Position numbers and translations under genes: made by a program
Notes under the pieces: model-generated
The model's input: the letters and a program-made list of their open reading frames with translations, nothing else
The model's database searches: none
What the model was told of the DNA's origin: nothing
In this document: piece after piece, positions 21,042 through 29,437 of the stretch
How the letters are laid out: every line of letters starts with the position of its first letter
Position numbering within the stretch: position 1 is the first letter of the stretch
Origin: Phycisphaerales bacterium UBA2218
Lineage (GTDB): Bacteria > Planctomycetota > Phycisphaerae > Sedimentisphaerales > Anaerobacaceae
Assembly: GCA_002327785.1 (NCBI GenBank)
Contig: DCUI01000052.1
Coordinates: 1 to 35,419 of the forward strand
Length of the DNA: 35,419 nucleotides
Direction: 5' to 3'

Positions 21042-22004
21042 TCAACTATACACGATAGTCGGGGACGCAAACAGACCATTGCCGGATAATTCCTGTTGCG
21101 CGGTCCGGCCGGCCTCCGGCGGCGAGGCGGGCGGGCCGCCGGCGCGTCCTCTGCTCCCGGGAATTGGCTTTGTTTTCCCGAGCCCGTCCCGCGATGCATC
21201 ATTCATAACCTCTTTACCGCAAGGAACTTGGGTGTCGTTGGATCCTGGGCAAATTGGGTTTGTTTCGCACAACGGCTCGTGGGAAGTGTGAAGTTCGATG
21301 TTTGAATTCTGAAGTGCGGCATCCGCGACTGCGGCTTTTTCCGATGTGTTCATAGCCACGCCGGGACGCGCTTCTTCATAGGCCGTGCGCCCCCGCACGA
21401 CGTTCTTGCGCGAGCGAGGACGCTCACCCCACACGGACGTATCACCAACCGCTTTGCCCGGCGAGGTATCGAGTTCCCTCAACAGCCGCTGCCTTTGCAG
21501 TTCGGCCATGGTCCTGTACAGGCTATGCTCGATCCGTCGTTCGTACATCAGCAGCCGGTCGAGGACCCGGTCTTGTGAAAAGTCCTTCACCACCACTCGT
21601 CCGACGGCCAAGTCGCCATCCTGCGGCTCCTCCCCGGCGTGCGTCATCGCCTTGGCCAAAAGCGATTGCTGGAGTTTCGCCAACGCGCTGGGCGGTTCCG
21701 GCGTCAGGAGAGCATCAATGGCCCGGCCCTGGAGCCGCTCGGCCCGCTGCAATCGCCAGGACAGACTCACGACCCGCTCGGCCAGCACGGATTCCACCTG
21801 CCCGACCGGCGCCAGCTCGCCAAGCATCTGATCCCGGTAGAACTCGAACTCGCCAAGATCCTCCCCCTTGATGACGACCTCCCGTGCGAGCAGGCCGTGC
21901 TTGAGAGCGTTCTGCGACACGACGGCTTTGCCCTCCGGCGTGCGAGGCCCCGTGGATTTCTGGGCGTTCAACCGATTGGCAAGCACTTGCGCTTCACTGG
22001 CCAT
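21042..22004 (-). CDS. Planctomycete-type 'KSTGPRTPEGK' protein with a repeat-derived tail
   Basis: MASEAQVLANRLNAQKSTGP followed by RTPEGKAVVSQNALKHGLLA is a recognisable N-terminal block of an uncharacterised family abundant in planctomycetes and some acidobacteria. A helical central region with RVVSLSWRLQRAERLQ and YERRIEHSLYRTMAELQRQR follows to about residue 175. From about residue 230 the protein reads CETNPICPG and GKTKPIPGS, translations of repeated intergenic motifs of the form AATTGG-TTTGTTT, so the C-terminal third looks like accreted non-coding repeat. GGAGGG lies 7 nt before the ATG. It ends 9 bp before the membrane-protein start. Function unknown. Confidence 0.65.
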   Translation of the reverse strand: MASEAQVLANRLNAQKSTGPRTPEGKAVVSQNALKHGLLAREVVIKGEDLGEFEFYRDQMLGELAPVGQVESVLAERVVSLSWRLQRAERLQGRAIDALLTPEPPSALAKLQQSLLAKAMTHAGEEPQDGDLAVGRVVVKDFSQDRVLDRLLMYERRIEHSLYRTMAELQRQRLLRELDTSPGKAVGDTSVWGERPRSRKNVVRGRTAYEEARPGVAMNTSEKAAVADAALQNSNIELHTSHEPLCETNPICPGSNDTQVPCGKEVMNDASRDGLGKTKPIPGSRGRAGGPPASPPEAGRTAQQELSGNGLFASPTIVYS

Positions 22005-22176
22005 GACGAGCCCTCCGAATCTGCAATCTACAATAATTTACCATGATCGTTGCGTAAACATCATAAACCAAAATCTGTTCTCTGTGCAACAACAATTCCA
22101 CCGGTACTGGAAATTTTTTGTCGCGACGAGCAGGGCCGCGATGAAGCCCTTTGGGAGAAGGTAGTTACACGGCTGG

Positions 22177-22211
22177 GGCGACAGCGGTAGGGTGGGCCAT
22201 GCCCACCGATT
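22177..22211. repeat. Dispersed repeat GGCGACAGCGGTAGGGTGGG, copy 1
   Basis: A 35-bp sequence beginning GGCGACAGCGGTAGGGTGGG and ending TGCCCACCGATT, with an internal hairpin GTGGGC/GCCCAC. A nearly identical copy in the opposite orientation is at 24824-24858. It lies in 22005-22577, which otherwise shows only decayed repeat-like DNA (for example ACGCAGAGACGCAGGG at 22229-22244). Confidence 0.65.
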
Positions 22212-22577
22212 CCTCGGAAATCCGCTCACGCAGAGACGCAGGGTCGCGGAGAGGAACCCAAGCCGGGTCATCCATCCTTACGCAAAGGCACAGAGACGAG
22301 CATATCCGATATGTCTGCTCCCTTTGGGCTTCGCGGCTCTGTCTGGAGACCTGCACAAATCAGTTGAATCCATGGATCAACCCTCTTGCTCGCGTCCTTC
22401 GCTTCACGCATGACGCGGCCCCCGGCCGCCCTGCTTCACGTATTTCTCCCTTGCTTGTTCTTTGCTTGGCTGTGATAGTATCTCATGGAGCTGCGACGAA
22501 TGACCTGAAGTTCGATGCGGGCTTTGTGAATGCGGAGTCCCGTCGCCGCAAGGAGTTGCAGGCGGAGATAATGCGAC

Positions 22578-22909
22578 ATGGCGAAGAATAGGAGACAACT
22601 ACCAAGATCGGTGCGAGAAGCTGTTCTCAACGAATTCAATCACAAGTGTGCTATGCTATCTGCGCGGTGGACAAGTGCACTATACACCACATGGACGAGA
22701 ATCCAGAGAACAATGACCCGATGAATCTTCTCCCTTTATGTCCGAATTGCCGTCTCACGGATCGGCACAACCCCACGGGCAAGATCCCTATCGGCGTACT
22801 TCAACTGTTCAGAAAGCACAAAGGCCTCTCTGTTCTCAAGCCACATTTCAAGCCCATCCCACCCTGCCGCTGCCGCCCGGACGCCTGCCGGAGCAGGGAT
22901 AACTGGTGA
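22578..22909 (+). pseudogene. HNH endonuclease broken by a 5-bp tandem duplication
   Basis: From the ATG at 22578 the frame reads MAKNRRQLPRSVREAVLNEF then NHKC, after which it is lost. From 22652 a second frame continues IC-AVDKCTIHHMDENPENND and LLPLCPNCRLTDRHN, the zinc-stabilised HNH nuclease core, then LKPHFKPI, a typical tail. At the break the DNA reads GCTATGCTATC; removing one GCTAT joins the frames perfectly as KCAICAVDKCTIHH. GGCGGAG precedes the start by about 9 nt, and a short frame ending at 22591 overlaps the start. Beyond about 22860 the protein is replaced by unrelated residues. HNH proteins of this kind occur in defence and mobile elements. Confidence 0.72.
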
Positions 22910-22915
22910 GTTTTC

Positions 22916-23665
22916 ATAGGCCCCTGTGCTGTGCTCCACGTGGAGAGCCAACATCCCGCTCTGACCTGCCGCGAAAGGAAGTTCACTGGTTACGGAAGAC
23001 GGCATGCCGGATTCCGTCACATAATAGCCGGCCCCATCATGTACCGTGGGATTGAGTTCCAGATTGGTCCCCCCACAGTGATCCCAGAGATAATCAAGTT
23101 GATTCACAGACGGAGTGAGGCGCGAACGCAAGCATATGTCTGTTCGCCGGCAGCGAGATCAAAAGGCTGGCCGGCAGAACACCGATAGTCTCTTTGTCAT
23201 TTGTCTCTTCGCCCAATGCCAGGCAAGAATCCCCTGGGATGGCCGCAGGCGACAGTGGCGACATCGGGCCACTTCTCGACGCACGATGGACCCGCACGAC
23301 ACATGGCGACAGGTGGTTGACTTCCTGGTGTGAAATCCGTCACCTGTCAACGCGTTTTCTTCGACAGACTGTGTTCCACCTTGTGTCACGATCTCGCGCA
23401 CAGGCGCAGCCGTCAACGATCCGGCTCCAAGACAGCCTCGTGACAAACCGCAACTTTGTTTTCGGAATCGCGAAATCTTACGATCATCTTGCCCCGGATG
23501 CAAATGTTCTTTTGAGAAGATCGGCTTGAATTCCGGGGGACATGGGCCCTGGGGACATCAGACGCACTACGGTGACGCAAGTATTGAGGGATACTATGCA
23601 AACGTTGTGGGGGCACTCTGTTCCATGCGCGACCCAAACAGGCAAGATGTCCCCTGCAAACCACG
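22916..23665. other. Gene-free stretch with no supportable feature
   Basis: About 750 bp between the HNH remnant and the esterase gene. The frames here are short, lack ribosome binding sites and show no family motif. A minus-strand frame (about 22736-23131) reads peptide-like text but overlaps the real HNH coding strand. The stretch is probably decayed accessory DNA. Confidence 0.4.
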
Positions 23666-24805
23666 TCACCCGGCCAGGAACTTCCGGAGGTCGCCGTTTT
23701 CCATCTCGTGCATGGCTTTCGGCGTGACGCGGAGGCTGACCTGGTCCTCGGCGTTGAAGGCTTTGTAGATCGCCTTGAGCTCCGCCATCGACGGTTCGAC
23801 CGTTTCGTTGTAGGAGGCGGAGTTGTTCCAGGGGGCGATGACGTCGCCTTCGCCGTAGTGAAGTCGGATCGGGCGCGGGGCGCTGAGGCCCGCGATGTCG
23901 CTGCGGTCCATCCATTGCAGAACGTGCGGGATGCAGTGGGCCGGGGCGTTGTAGCAACGGGAGAAGATCACCGAGAACGAGCCGAGACTGCCGCTGGAGT
24001 AGATCTTTCGCACCCGCTCGCTGAACGCCGGATAGGTGATCGTCAGGTCGCCGCCGTAGGAGATGCCCGCCACGTCGAGCGTGGAGATGCCCTTGGTGTC
24101 CGCGAGCCACTGCTCCCAGCGGAGCAGGTCCTCGATGGTGTGGCCGATCAAGGTCTTGCCGTAGAGAAACGCGTCGGTGACCAGCGTGAATTGGTGGCCC
24201 CGGTCGGAGCCCCAGTAGTCGAGGCAGTAGTTCTCCTGGCCGCGAGCCACGTCGGCGAGGGCCCCGAATCCGCGAAGCGCCGGGCAGAGCACCGCATGGC
24301 CGGCCTGGGCAAGGTTCAGCGCGAAGCTGTGGTGGTAATCGTACTGCGCCCCGACGCAGGGTTCGGCCCGGCCGTGGCCGTGAATCGCCATCAGGCCCTT
24401 TTTCGAGCCCGCGAGGGGCGACAGGAAGTACGCGGGGATCGAGAGGGAATCGTCGATCCGCATCACCCACAGCTCGATTTTGACTTCGCCGCAGGTGGTG
24501 GTCCGCAGCAGGCGGGTCTTGCACGGCGCCGGCGGCGAGAAGCCCAGCAGCTCGGCGAGCTTCGCCCGGCACTCGCGGCGCCACGCCTCGGGCGAGCCGC
24601 GATAGTCGGCGAACGAGAGCCGGCGCGGGGCCTGGCGATAGTGGAACTTCAGCGTCAGCTCCTCGGGACGGATGAAGAACTGCGGATCGATCAACGGTTT
24701 GTCCTCCTTGTCCCCGGCACGGACGGGAACGTTCGCCGTCAGTGCCGCCGTGCCCACGCCTATCATCTTCAGAAAGTCACGACGCGTGTTGATCTGCGAT
24801 GCCAT
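23666..24805 (-). CDS. Tat-exported alpha/beta hydrolase (dienelactone hydrolase/acetyl-esterase-like)
   Basis: The N-terminus MASQINTRRDFLKMIGVGTA is a twin-arginine signal (RRDFLK) with cleavage expected near residue 30. The hydrolase fold shows the oxyanion region LMAIHGHGRAEP, the nucleophile elbow VAGISYGGD (GxSxGG), and a late aspartate/histidine pair in HYGEGDVIAPWNN and TPKAMHEMENGD. 379 residues. GGGAGAAA precedes the ATG by about 6 nt. It is the last gene of a three-gene minus-strand set after a GH51-like glycosidase and a Gfo/Idh/MocA oxidoreductase, all Tat-exported, so removal of acyl groups from plant or algal glycans is plausible; substrate not shown. Confidence 0.8.
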   Translation of the reverse strand: MASQINTRRDFLKMIGVGTAALTANVPVRAGDKEDKPLIDPQFFIRPEELTLKFHYRQAPRRLSFADYRGSPEAWRRECRAKLAELLGFSPPAPCKTRLLRTTTCGEVKIELWVMRIDDSLSIPAYFLSPLAGSKKGLMAIHGHGRAEPCVGAQYDYHHSFALNLAQAGHAVLCPALRGFGALADVARGQENYCLDYWGSDRGHQFTLVTDAFLYGKTLIGHTIEDLLRWEQWLADTKGISTLDVAGISYGGDLTITYPAFSERVRKIYSSGSLGSFSVIFSRCYNAPAHCIPHVLQWMDRSDIAGLSAPRPIRLHYGEGDVIAPWNNSASYNETVEPSMAELKAIYKAFNAEDQVSLRVTPKAMHEMENGDLRKFLAG

Positions 24806-24823
24806 CTGTTTTCTCCCATAGAC

Positions 24824-24858
24824 AATCGGTGGGCAAAGCCCACCCTACCGCTGTCGCC
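24824..24858. repeat. Dispersed repeat GGCGACAGCGGTAGGGTGGG, copy 2 (inverted)
   Basis: AATCGGTGGGCAAAGCCCAC continues CCTACCGCTGTCGCC, the reverse complement of the 22177-22211 copy with only the hairpin-loop bases changed. It occupies the gap between the glycosidase stop and the esterase start. Confidence 0.65.
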
Positions 24859-24873
24859 TCAACCTTGGTTTGC

Positions 24874-26424
24874 TCATGCCGATTCGGTAGCCAGCTCGAC
24901 CGCCGAGACGGACGCGGCCGGGAAGGTCCACAATCCATTCGCCGGCAGGTCCTTCCGAACCGGCTTGATCTCGCGGGCCTGGGTTTGGATTACCTCGAAT
25001 TCCGGGTTGGCGGCGAGCTCGAAGACCCGACCCGATCGAACGTTCAGGCCCTCGACGGTCAGTCGCGTCGTGACGGATCGCGTCCTGTTGGTGTTGATGA
25101 CGTGCAGATAGACGCGGTCGCCGGTCCGGCTGGCCGTGACATCGAGTCCCTCCGGCGTCTTCGTCACCTCGACCGCCTGCCGGCCGCTATGATGCCGGTA
25201 GAGCGCCATGACCAGCGCCACGGGCATCATGTACGAGTCGCCGCCGGGGACCGGGATCATGATGGCGTTGTTCTGCCAGCGAGTGCCGCAGAAGTCCGCG
25301 AGCGTAGCGACCTTCAGGATATCGCCGTTGCGCTCGTGGACGTTCAACATGCGAGCGTTGGCGACGCCGGCCGCCCAGGTGGAGAGGACCTCGCAGCGGT
25401 TCCGGCCGGGCAGGACGTAGTGGCACTCCGTCATGGCCAGCGGGAGGCGGGATTTCGCGACCTGCGGCCGCATTTCGGCGATTCGCCGCTCCTGTTCCTT
25501 GTACGTTCGCATCAGGTACTCCCACGTTCGGGCGGGGTCTTTGCGGTACTCGATCCCCCGCAGCGGGGAGCCCTCCCCGCCGGAGCCGAATCCGTTGTGG
25601 AAGGCGATGTACTGAAGATGATCGCCGGCGATCTCGGCCATCCGCTCGGCCCATCCGCTGTCGCCCCACCCGATGATTTGGATGGTCGGATCGGCCTTTC
25701 GCATGGCCTTTGCGAATTCGACGGTCTTCTTGGCCGCGGTCTCCACGCTGAATCCGTCCGGCTCGTAGGAGGTCTCGTTGCCGATCTGCCAGAGGCGCAC
25801 GCCGTAGGGCTCTTGGACGCCGTGCCGACGACGCAGCTCGTTCGCGGGATCGTTGCAGTACGCAACCCACTCGGCGGCCTCCGCGGCGTCGCCGGAGCGG
25901 ATGTCCCCCTTGGGGGAGCGGGCCCAGTACGCCCGGCCGTCGGCCTCGAAGTTGACCACGATCAGCGGGTCCGCCCCTGTCCGCCGGCAGAAGTCGACGA
26001 ACTCGTGCGTCCCGACCTGGTTGTTGTAGATCCCGCCCCAGAGGAGGTTCACCATCGGGGGCCGGCGGTTGAGGGGGCCGACCCCTTCCTTCCAGCGGTA
26101 GTAGGAGCAGAAGCACCCTCCCCATCGCAGGAGCGTGGGCGCCAGCTCCTTCGTCACCTCGATCACGTCCTCGCGCCAGCAGTCCCTGTTGAAATCCCAG
26201 GCGGCATCGACGGAGCTGTCCGTGACGCCCAAAGGCTCCATGAACTGCATGTACAGGTAGGGCGAGAGCTCGAACTTCGGCTTGGGGTCCACGATGATGG
26301 CCGGCCGGCCCTCGTCGGCGAATGTCGGACCGGCGAGGCAAGCCGCCGCGCCGGCGCCAACCAGTCCCAGGAACTCCCGCCGCGTCGCATTCTTTCGGTT
26401 GCTCTTCATACCGTCTTCTCGCAT
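24874..26424 (-). CDS. Tat-exported GH51-like alpha-L-arabinofuranosidase
   Basis: After a Tat signal (NATRREFLGLVGAGAAACLA) the protein is a clan GH-A type glycosidase. LLRWGGCFCSYYRWKEGVG corresponds to the R-W-P-G-G-x-F region of GH51, WQIGNET holds the acid/base glutamate after asparagine, and LAMTECHYV holds the probable nucleophile glutamate. The C-terminal part (about 400-510) is a beta-sandwich typical of GH51, with VYLHVINTNRT. I start at the ATG at 26424 because GGAGGC lies about 8 nt upstream; a frame from 26502 adds an unlikely leader in repeat-like DNA. 516 residues. Likely releases arabinose from polysaccharide side chains in the periplasm; exact specificity uncertain. Confidence 0.8.
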   Translation of the reverse strand: MREDGMKSNRKNATRREFLGLVGAGAAACLAGPTFADEGRPAIIVDPKPKFELSPYLYMQFMEPLGVTDSSVDAAWDFNRDCWREDVIEVTKELAPTLLRWGGCFCSYYRWKEGVGPLNRRPPMVNLLWGGIYNNQVGTHEFVDFCRRTGADPLIVVNFEADGRAYWARSPKGDIRSGDAAEAAEWVAYCNDPANELRRRHGVQEPYGVRLWQIGNETSYEPDGFSVETAAKKTVEFAKAMRKADPTIQIIGWGDSGWAERMAEIAGDHLQYIAFHNGFGSGGEGSPLRGIEYRKDPARTWEYLMRTYKEQERRIAEMRPQVAKSRLPLAMTECHYVLPGRNRCEVLSTWAAGVANARMLNVHERNGDILKVATLADFCGTRWQNNAIMIPVPGGDSYMMPVALVMALYRHHSGRQAVEVTKTPEGLDVTASRTGDRVYLHVINTNRTRSVTTRLTVEGLNVRSGRVFELAANPEFEVIQTQAREIKPVRKDLPANGLWTFPAASVSAVELATESA

Positions 26425-26524
26425 GTCACTTGCCTCCAGTCGTTTCTCCGGCGTGTTTGTAACGTGCCCGTCAGGGCATATCTTCGTGAGTACGGAAGAC
26501 AACGCCTGACGGCGTCACTACAAG

Positions 26525-28051
26525 CTATAGTTCCCAGCCCTTGCGGTATTCGCGCCGCAGGAGCTTATTGGCCTCGGGCGAGTTCGTGAACTGCATATTG
26601 GCTGTGTCCCAGTGCAGCTTCTTATCGACCCGCAGGGCGATCGTACCCAGCGCGATCGTCTCGGCAAACGGGTAGACGTTCTCGAAGCCGGCGTCGGAGG
26701 GCTGCTCGCCTCGGCAGGCGCGAATCCATTGATCCAGCTCGCCGATGGGTCGGGGCAGGGTCTCCGGCGGCTTCACGAACGCCTGCATCTTCTTCTGGGG
26801 GATCAATCTGGGCTCGCCCACGCTGAAGTCACAGAGCAGCTTGCCCTTGTCGCCCACGAACAGCAGTCCTTCCTCGGGCATGTCCAATCCGTCTTCCTGC
26901 AGCTCGGCGGGCTTCGGGGGCCGCATGCCGCCATCGTACCAGTGCAGCGACACGGGGGGCATGCCCTCGCGAGCGGGGAACTCGAAATGGACAGTGCTCG
27001 CCTGCGGGAAGGAGACCGTGTTCACCTGCTTTTTCCAGAGGTTGTCGATGATGGCCCAGTACTGGCTGGCCATGGCCTCGACGGTCGTCGGCGTGCCGAG
27101 CTTGAGGATCTTCCAGATCTGGAAGAAGCTGTAGTTGCCCATGTCGCCGAGCGCGCCGCTGCCGAAATCGCACCAGCCACGGAAGACCGCGTGGGTGTAG
27201 GCGGGATGGTACGGCCGCTGCGGGACGGGCCCGAGCCACAAGTCCCAATCGAGCCCCGTCGGCACGGGCGGCCGGTCCTTCGGAAGCTCCGTCATCCCCT
27301 GCGGCCAGAACGGACGCGTCGACCAATTATGAACCTCGCGCACGTCGCCGATCGCGCCGGCCTGAATCCATTCGGCAATCGTGGCCGTTGAGCGGTTGTT
27401 GGCCGAGCAGAACATGTGGGTCGCGAGGCCGGTCTTTCTCGCTGTGTCGCGGGACAGGCGGACCTCATAGAGCACGTTGGCGAGCGTCTTGTGCTGGATG
27501 ACGTGCTTGCCTTTGTTCATCGCCGCCACGGCAATCGTGCCGTGCAGATGCTCCGGCGTCATCACGTACAACGCATCGACGTCCTTTTCCTTATCCAGCA
27601 GCTCGCGGAAATCCGTATAGGCGGAGCACCCCTTGTACTGGCCGGCGGGCGTGCTCATGCCATAGTAGCTCTCGATAATCTCACGACCCATCTCGCGTCC
27701 GCACCGGCAGCCCGGGACACCTTGGCCCCAGGTGGGCCTCTTGAGGAATGCCCGCACTTTGTCGCGGATCTCGTTGCGCCCCCACTCGACGTAGTCCGCG
27801 CTGTCGGCGTTGGGGTCGCACACCGAGACGATCTTGAGGTCCTGCTTCGGCAGGGCCTCGATGAGCTGGCGAATTCCCTGCGTCCCGGCGCCGATGTAGG
27901 CGACGTTGACCTTCTCGCTCGGGGGGATACTCTTCGACCCGGCCATCACGTGGCTCGGCACGACGCTGAAGGCCATCGCGGCCGTCGATGTGGCGGCGAG
28001 GAATTGACGGCGGTTCAGATCACTCGCTTGGACGGAAGCGTTCGGCTTCAT
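26525..28051 (-). CDS. Tat-exported Gfo/Idh/MocA-family oxidoreductase
   Basis: The N-terminus has NRRQFLAATSTAAMAFSVVP, a Tat signal. The Rossmann domain follows with VNVAYIGAGTQGIRQLIEAL, VSVCDPNADSADY and the family motif MTPEHLHGTIAVAAMNKGKH with VIQHKTLAN, where EKP is replaced by HKT. The C-terminal domain carries GALGDMGNYSFFQIWKIL, where family members usually have G-x-D-x-G-x-H. 508 residues, typical of the long exported planctomycete forms. AAAAGGAGAATGAGCC directly precedes the ATG. First gene of a set with the GH51-like enzyme and esterase; NAD(P)-dependent sugar oxidation or NAD-bound glycoside chemistry is expected. Confidence 0.88.
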   Translation of the reverse strand: MKPNASVQASDLNRRQFLAATSTAAMAFSVVPSHVMAGSKSIPPSEKVNVAYIGAGTQGIRQLIEALPKQDLKIVSVCDPNADSADYVEWGRNEIRDKVRAFLKRPTWGQGVPGCRCGREMGREIIESYYGMSTPAGQYKGCSAYTDFRELLDKEKDVDALYVMTPEHLHGTIAVAAMNKGKHVIQHKTLANVLYEVRLSRDTARKTGLATHMFCSANNRSTATIAEWIQAGAIGDVREVHNWSTRPFWPQGMTELPKDRPPVPTGLDWDLWLGPVPQRPYHPAYTHAVFRGWCDFGSGALGDMGNYSFFQIWKILKLGTPTTVEAMASQYWAIIDNLWKKQVNTVSFPQASTVHFEFPAREGMPPVSLHWYDGGMRPPKPAELQEDGLDMPEEGLLFVGDKGKLLCDFSVGEPRLIPQKKMQAFVKPPETLPRPIGELDQWIRACRGEQPSDAGFENVYPFAETIALGTIALRVDKKLHWDTANMQFTNSPEANKLLRREYRKGWEL

Positions 28052-28168
28052 GGCTCATTCTCCTTTTTCGTGCAGGCAACCGCAATCCCGGCTCTCATCA
28101 AACCGGGTAGACGACCAGTGCCGATAGCTTACTCCATCCGCCGGACCTGTGCAAAGGACAAAATGATT

Positions 28169-28189
28169 GCGGACACAGCGGGTGTCCGC
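28169..28189. repeat. Perfect 8-bp hairpin
   Basis: GCGGACAC and GTGTCCGC flank a 5-nt loop. It lies upstream of the oxidoreductase gene in the gene-free stretch 28052-28374. No T-run follows on either strand. Confidence 0.6.
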
Positions 28190-28212
28190 GGAGGGCTAAG
28201 GATGTTGCGTTT

Positions 28213-28258
28213 GGGTGGCAGCGGCAAGCTCCGCAGACTCCGCTTGCCGCTGCCACCC
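28213..28258. repeat. Perfect 17-bp inverted repeat
   Basis: GGGTGGCAGCGGCAAGC and its exact reverse complement GCTTGCCGCTGCCACCC are separated by 12 nt. A further short palindrome, GGCGAGCGAGGACGCTCGCC (28353-28372), lies just before the 3' end of the SPFH gene. No gene is seen in 28052-28374, which appears to be made of repeat units. Confidence 0.75.
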
Positions 28259-28374
28259 GTAATATTCTGTTCATAGTGACGCCGTAAGGCGTTTCCTTGT
28301 AGGTCGCCTCGGTGCGGAGCGCCGCTGCGCGTCGGGCTCGCACGACATCTTTCAGGCGAGCGAGGACGCTCGCC

Positions 28375-29325
28375 CTACGCGGAGACCGGGGCCTCGAACG
28401 CCGGCCGGATCACCGACGAAGCCATCTTGATGACGCCCGCGATGTCCGCCAGGTCCGACGGGATAATCATGGAGTTGTTCGTCTTGGCCAGCTTGCCGAA
28501 CTCGGTCAGGTACTGCTCGGCGATCCGTAGATTGACGGCCTCGGCGCCGCCCTTGTCGTTGATCGCGGCGGCAATCTTGTGGATGCCCTCGGCGGTCGCC
28601 TCGGCCACCTGGAGAATCTCCACCGCCCGGCCCTCGGCCTCGTTGATCCGTCTCTGCTTTTCGCCCTCCGAGCGGGCGATCGCCTCTCGCTTCTCACCCT
28701 CGGCCCGGTTGATCTTGGCCTGCCGGTCGCCCTCGGACTCCGCGATCAGGGCGCGCTTCTCCCGCTCGGCGCGCATCTGCTTTTCCATGGCGTCCTTGAT
28801 GCTCTGCGGCGGCATGATGTTCTTCACCTCGTACCGCGTCACCTTGATCCCCCAGGGCTCGGAGGCCTTGTCCACGGCGCCGATGATCACGCTGTTGATG
28901 TTCTCCCGTTCCTCGAACGTCTTGTCGAGGTCCAGCTTGCCCATGACGCTTCGCATCGTGGTCTGGGCGAGCTGGATGGAGGCGAACCGGTAATTGTCGA
29001 TGCCATACGACGCGAGCTTGGCATCGACGACCTGCATGTAGAGAATGCCATCGACCTCGACGGCAATGTTGTCCTTCGTGATGCACTGTTGCGGCGGCAC
29101 GTCGATCGCCTGCTCCTTGAGCGTGTGCCGATAAGCGACGCGATCGACGAACGGCACGAGCACGTGGAAGCCGGCCTCGAGCGTCGTTGCGTATTTGCCC
29201 AGCCGCTCGATGATGAAGGCCTGCTTCTGCGGCACGATGCGGACCGTCCGCACGAAAATGACGAACGCGAATACCAGCAAAGCAACCAGAATGACGGTCA
29301 ACGGGCTGATGATCTCTGCAAGCAT
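28375..29325 (-). CDS. SPFH/stomatin-family membrane protein
   Basis: Flotillin/stomatin-type scaffold of membrane microdomains and membrane-protease regulator. One N-terminal membrane segment (LTVILVALLVFAFVIFV) is followed by VRIVPQKQAFIIERLGKY, the SPFH start, then EQAIDVPPQQCITKDNIAVE and the stomatin signature REKRALIAESEGDRQAKIN in a long coiled coil. It resembles E. coli QmcA. I start at the ATG at 29325, where GAAGGGGAGATC is a strong ribosome binding site; the frame from 29379 runs into intergenic repeats. 316 residues. The NfeD gene lies upstream in the same direction, the usual partner of SPFH proteins. Confidence 0.92.
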   Translation of the reverse strand: MLAEIISPLTVILVALLVFAFVIFVRTVRIVPQKQAFIIERLGKYATTLEAGFHVLVPFVDRVAYRHTLKEQAIDVPPQQCITKDNIAVEVDGILYMQVVDAKLASYGIDNYRFASIQLAQTTMRSVMGKLDLDKTFEERENINSVIIGAVDKASEPWGIKVTRYEVKNIMPPQSIKDAMEKQMRAEREKRALIAESEGDRQAKINRAEGEKREAIARSEGEKQRRINEAEGRAVEILQVAEATAEGIHKIAAAINDKGGAEAVNLRIAEQYLTEFGKLAKTNNSMIIPSDLADIAGVIKMASSVIRPAFEAPVSA

Positions 29326-29337
29326 GATGATCTCCCC

Positions 29338-29437
29338 TTCAAAAGAAGTTTCAAGTTTCACGAGGGTTTGAAGTTTCAAGTTTGAAGTTTGAAGTTGACT
29401 GTCGCCATGCGCAGCCTCTGACTTCCCACTTCAAACT
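29338..29437. repeat. Tandem GAAGTTT-type repeat between nfeD and the SPFH gene
   Basis: Near-tandem copies of AAGTTTCAAGTTTGAAGTTT occupy 29345-29398, and the opposite strand motif CTTCAAACTT appears at 29428-29437, making an imperfect palindrome. The TAA stop of nfeD is inside the right arm. The spacer has no gene. Confidence 0.55.

Noticed and set aside
22736..23131. 131-codon minus-strand frame overlapping the HNH remnant
   Set aside because: It overlaps the HNH core on the opposite strand, lacks a ribosome binding site and shows no recognised motif.
24799..26589. 596-codon plus-strand frame opposite the glycosidase gene
   Set aside because: Antisense shadow. The minus-strand product has a Tat signal and catalytic glutamates.
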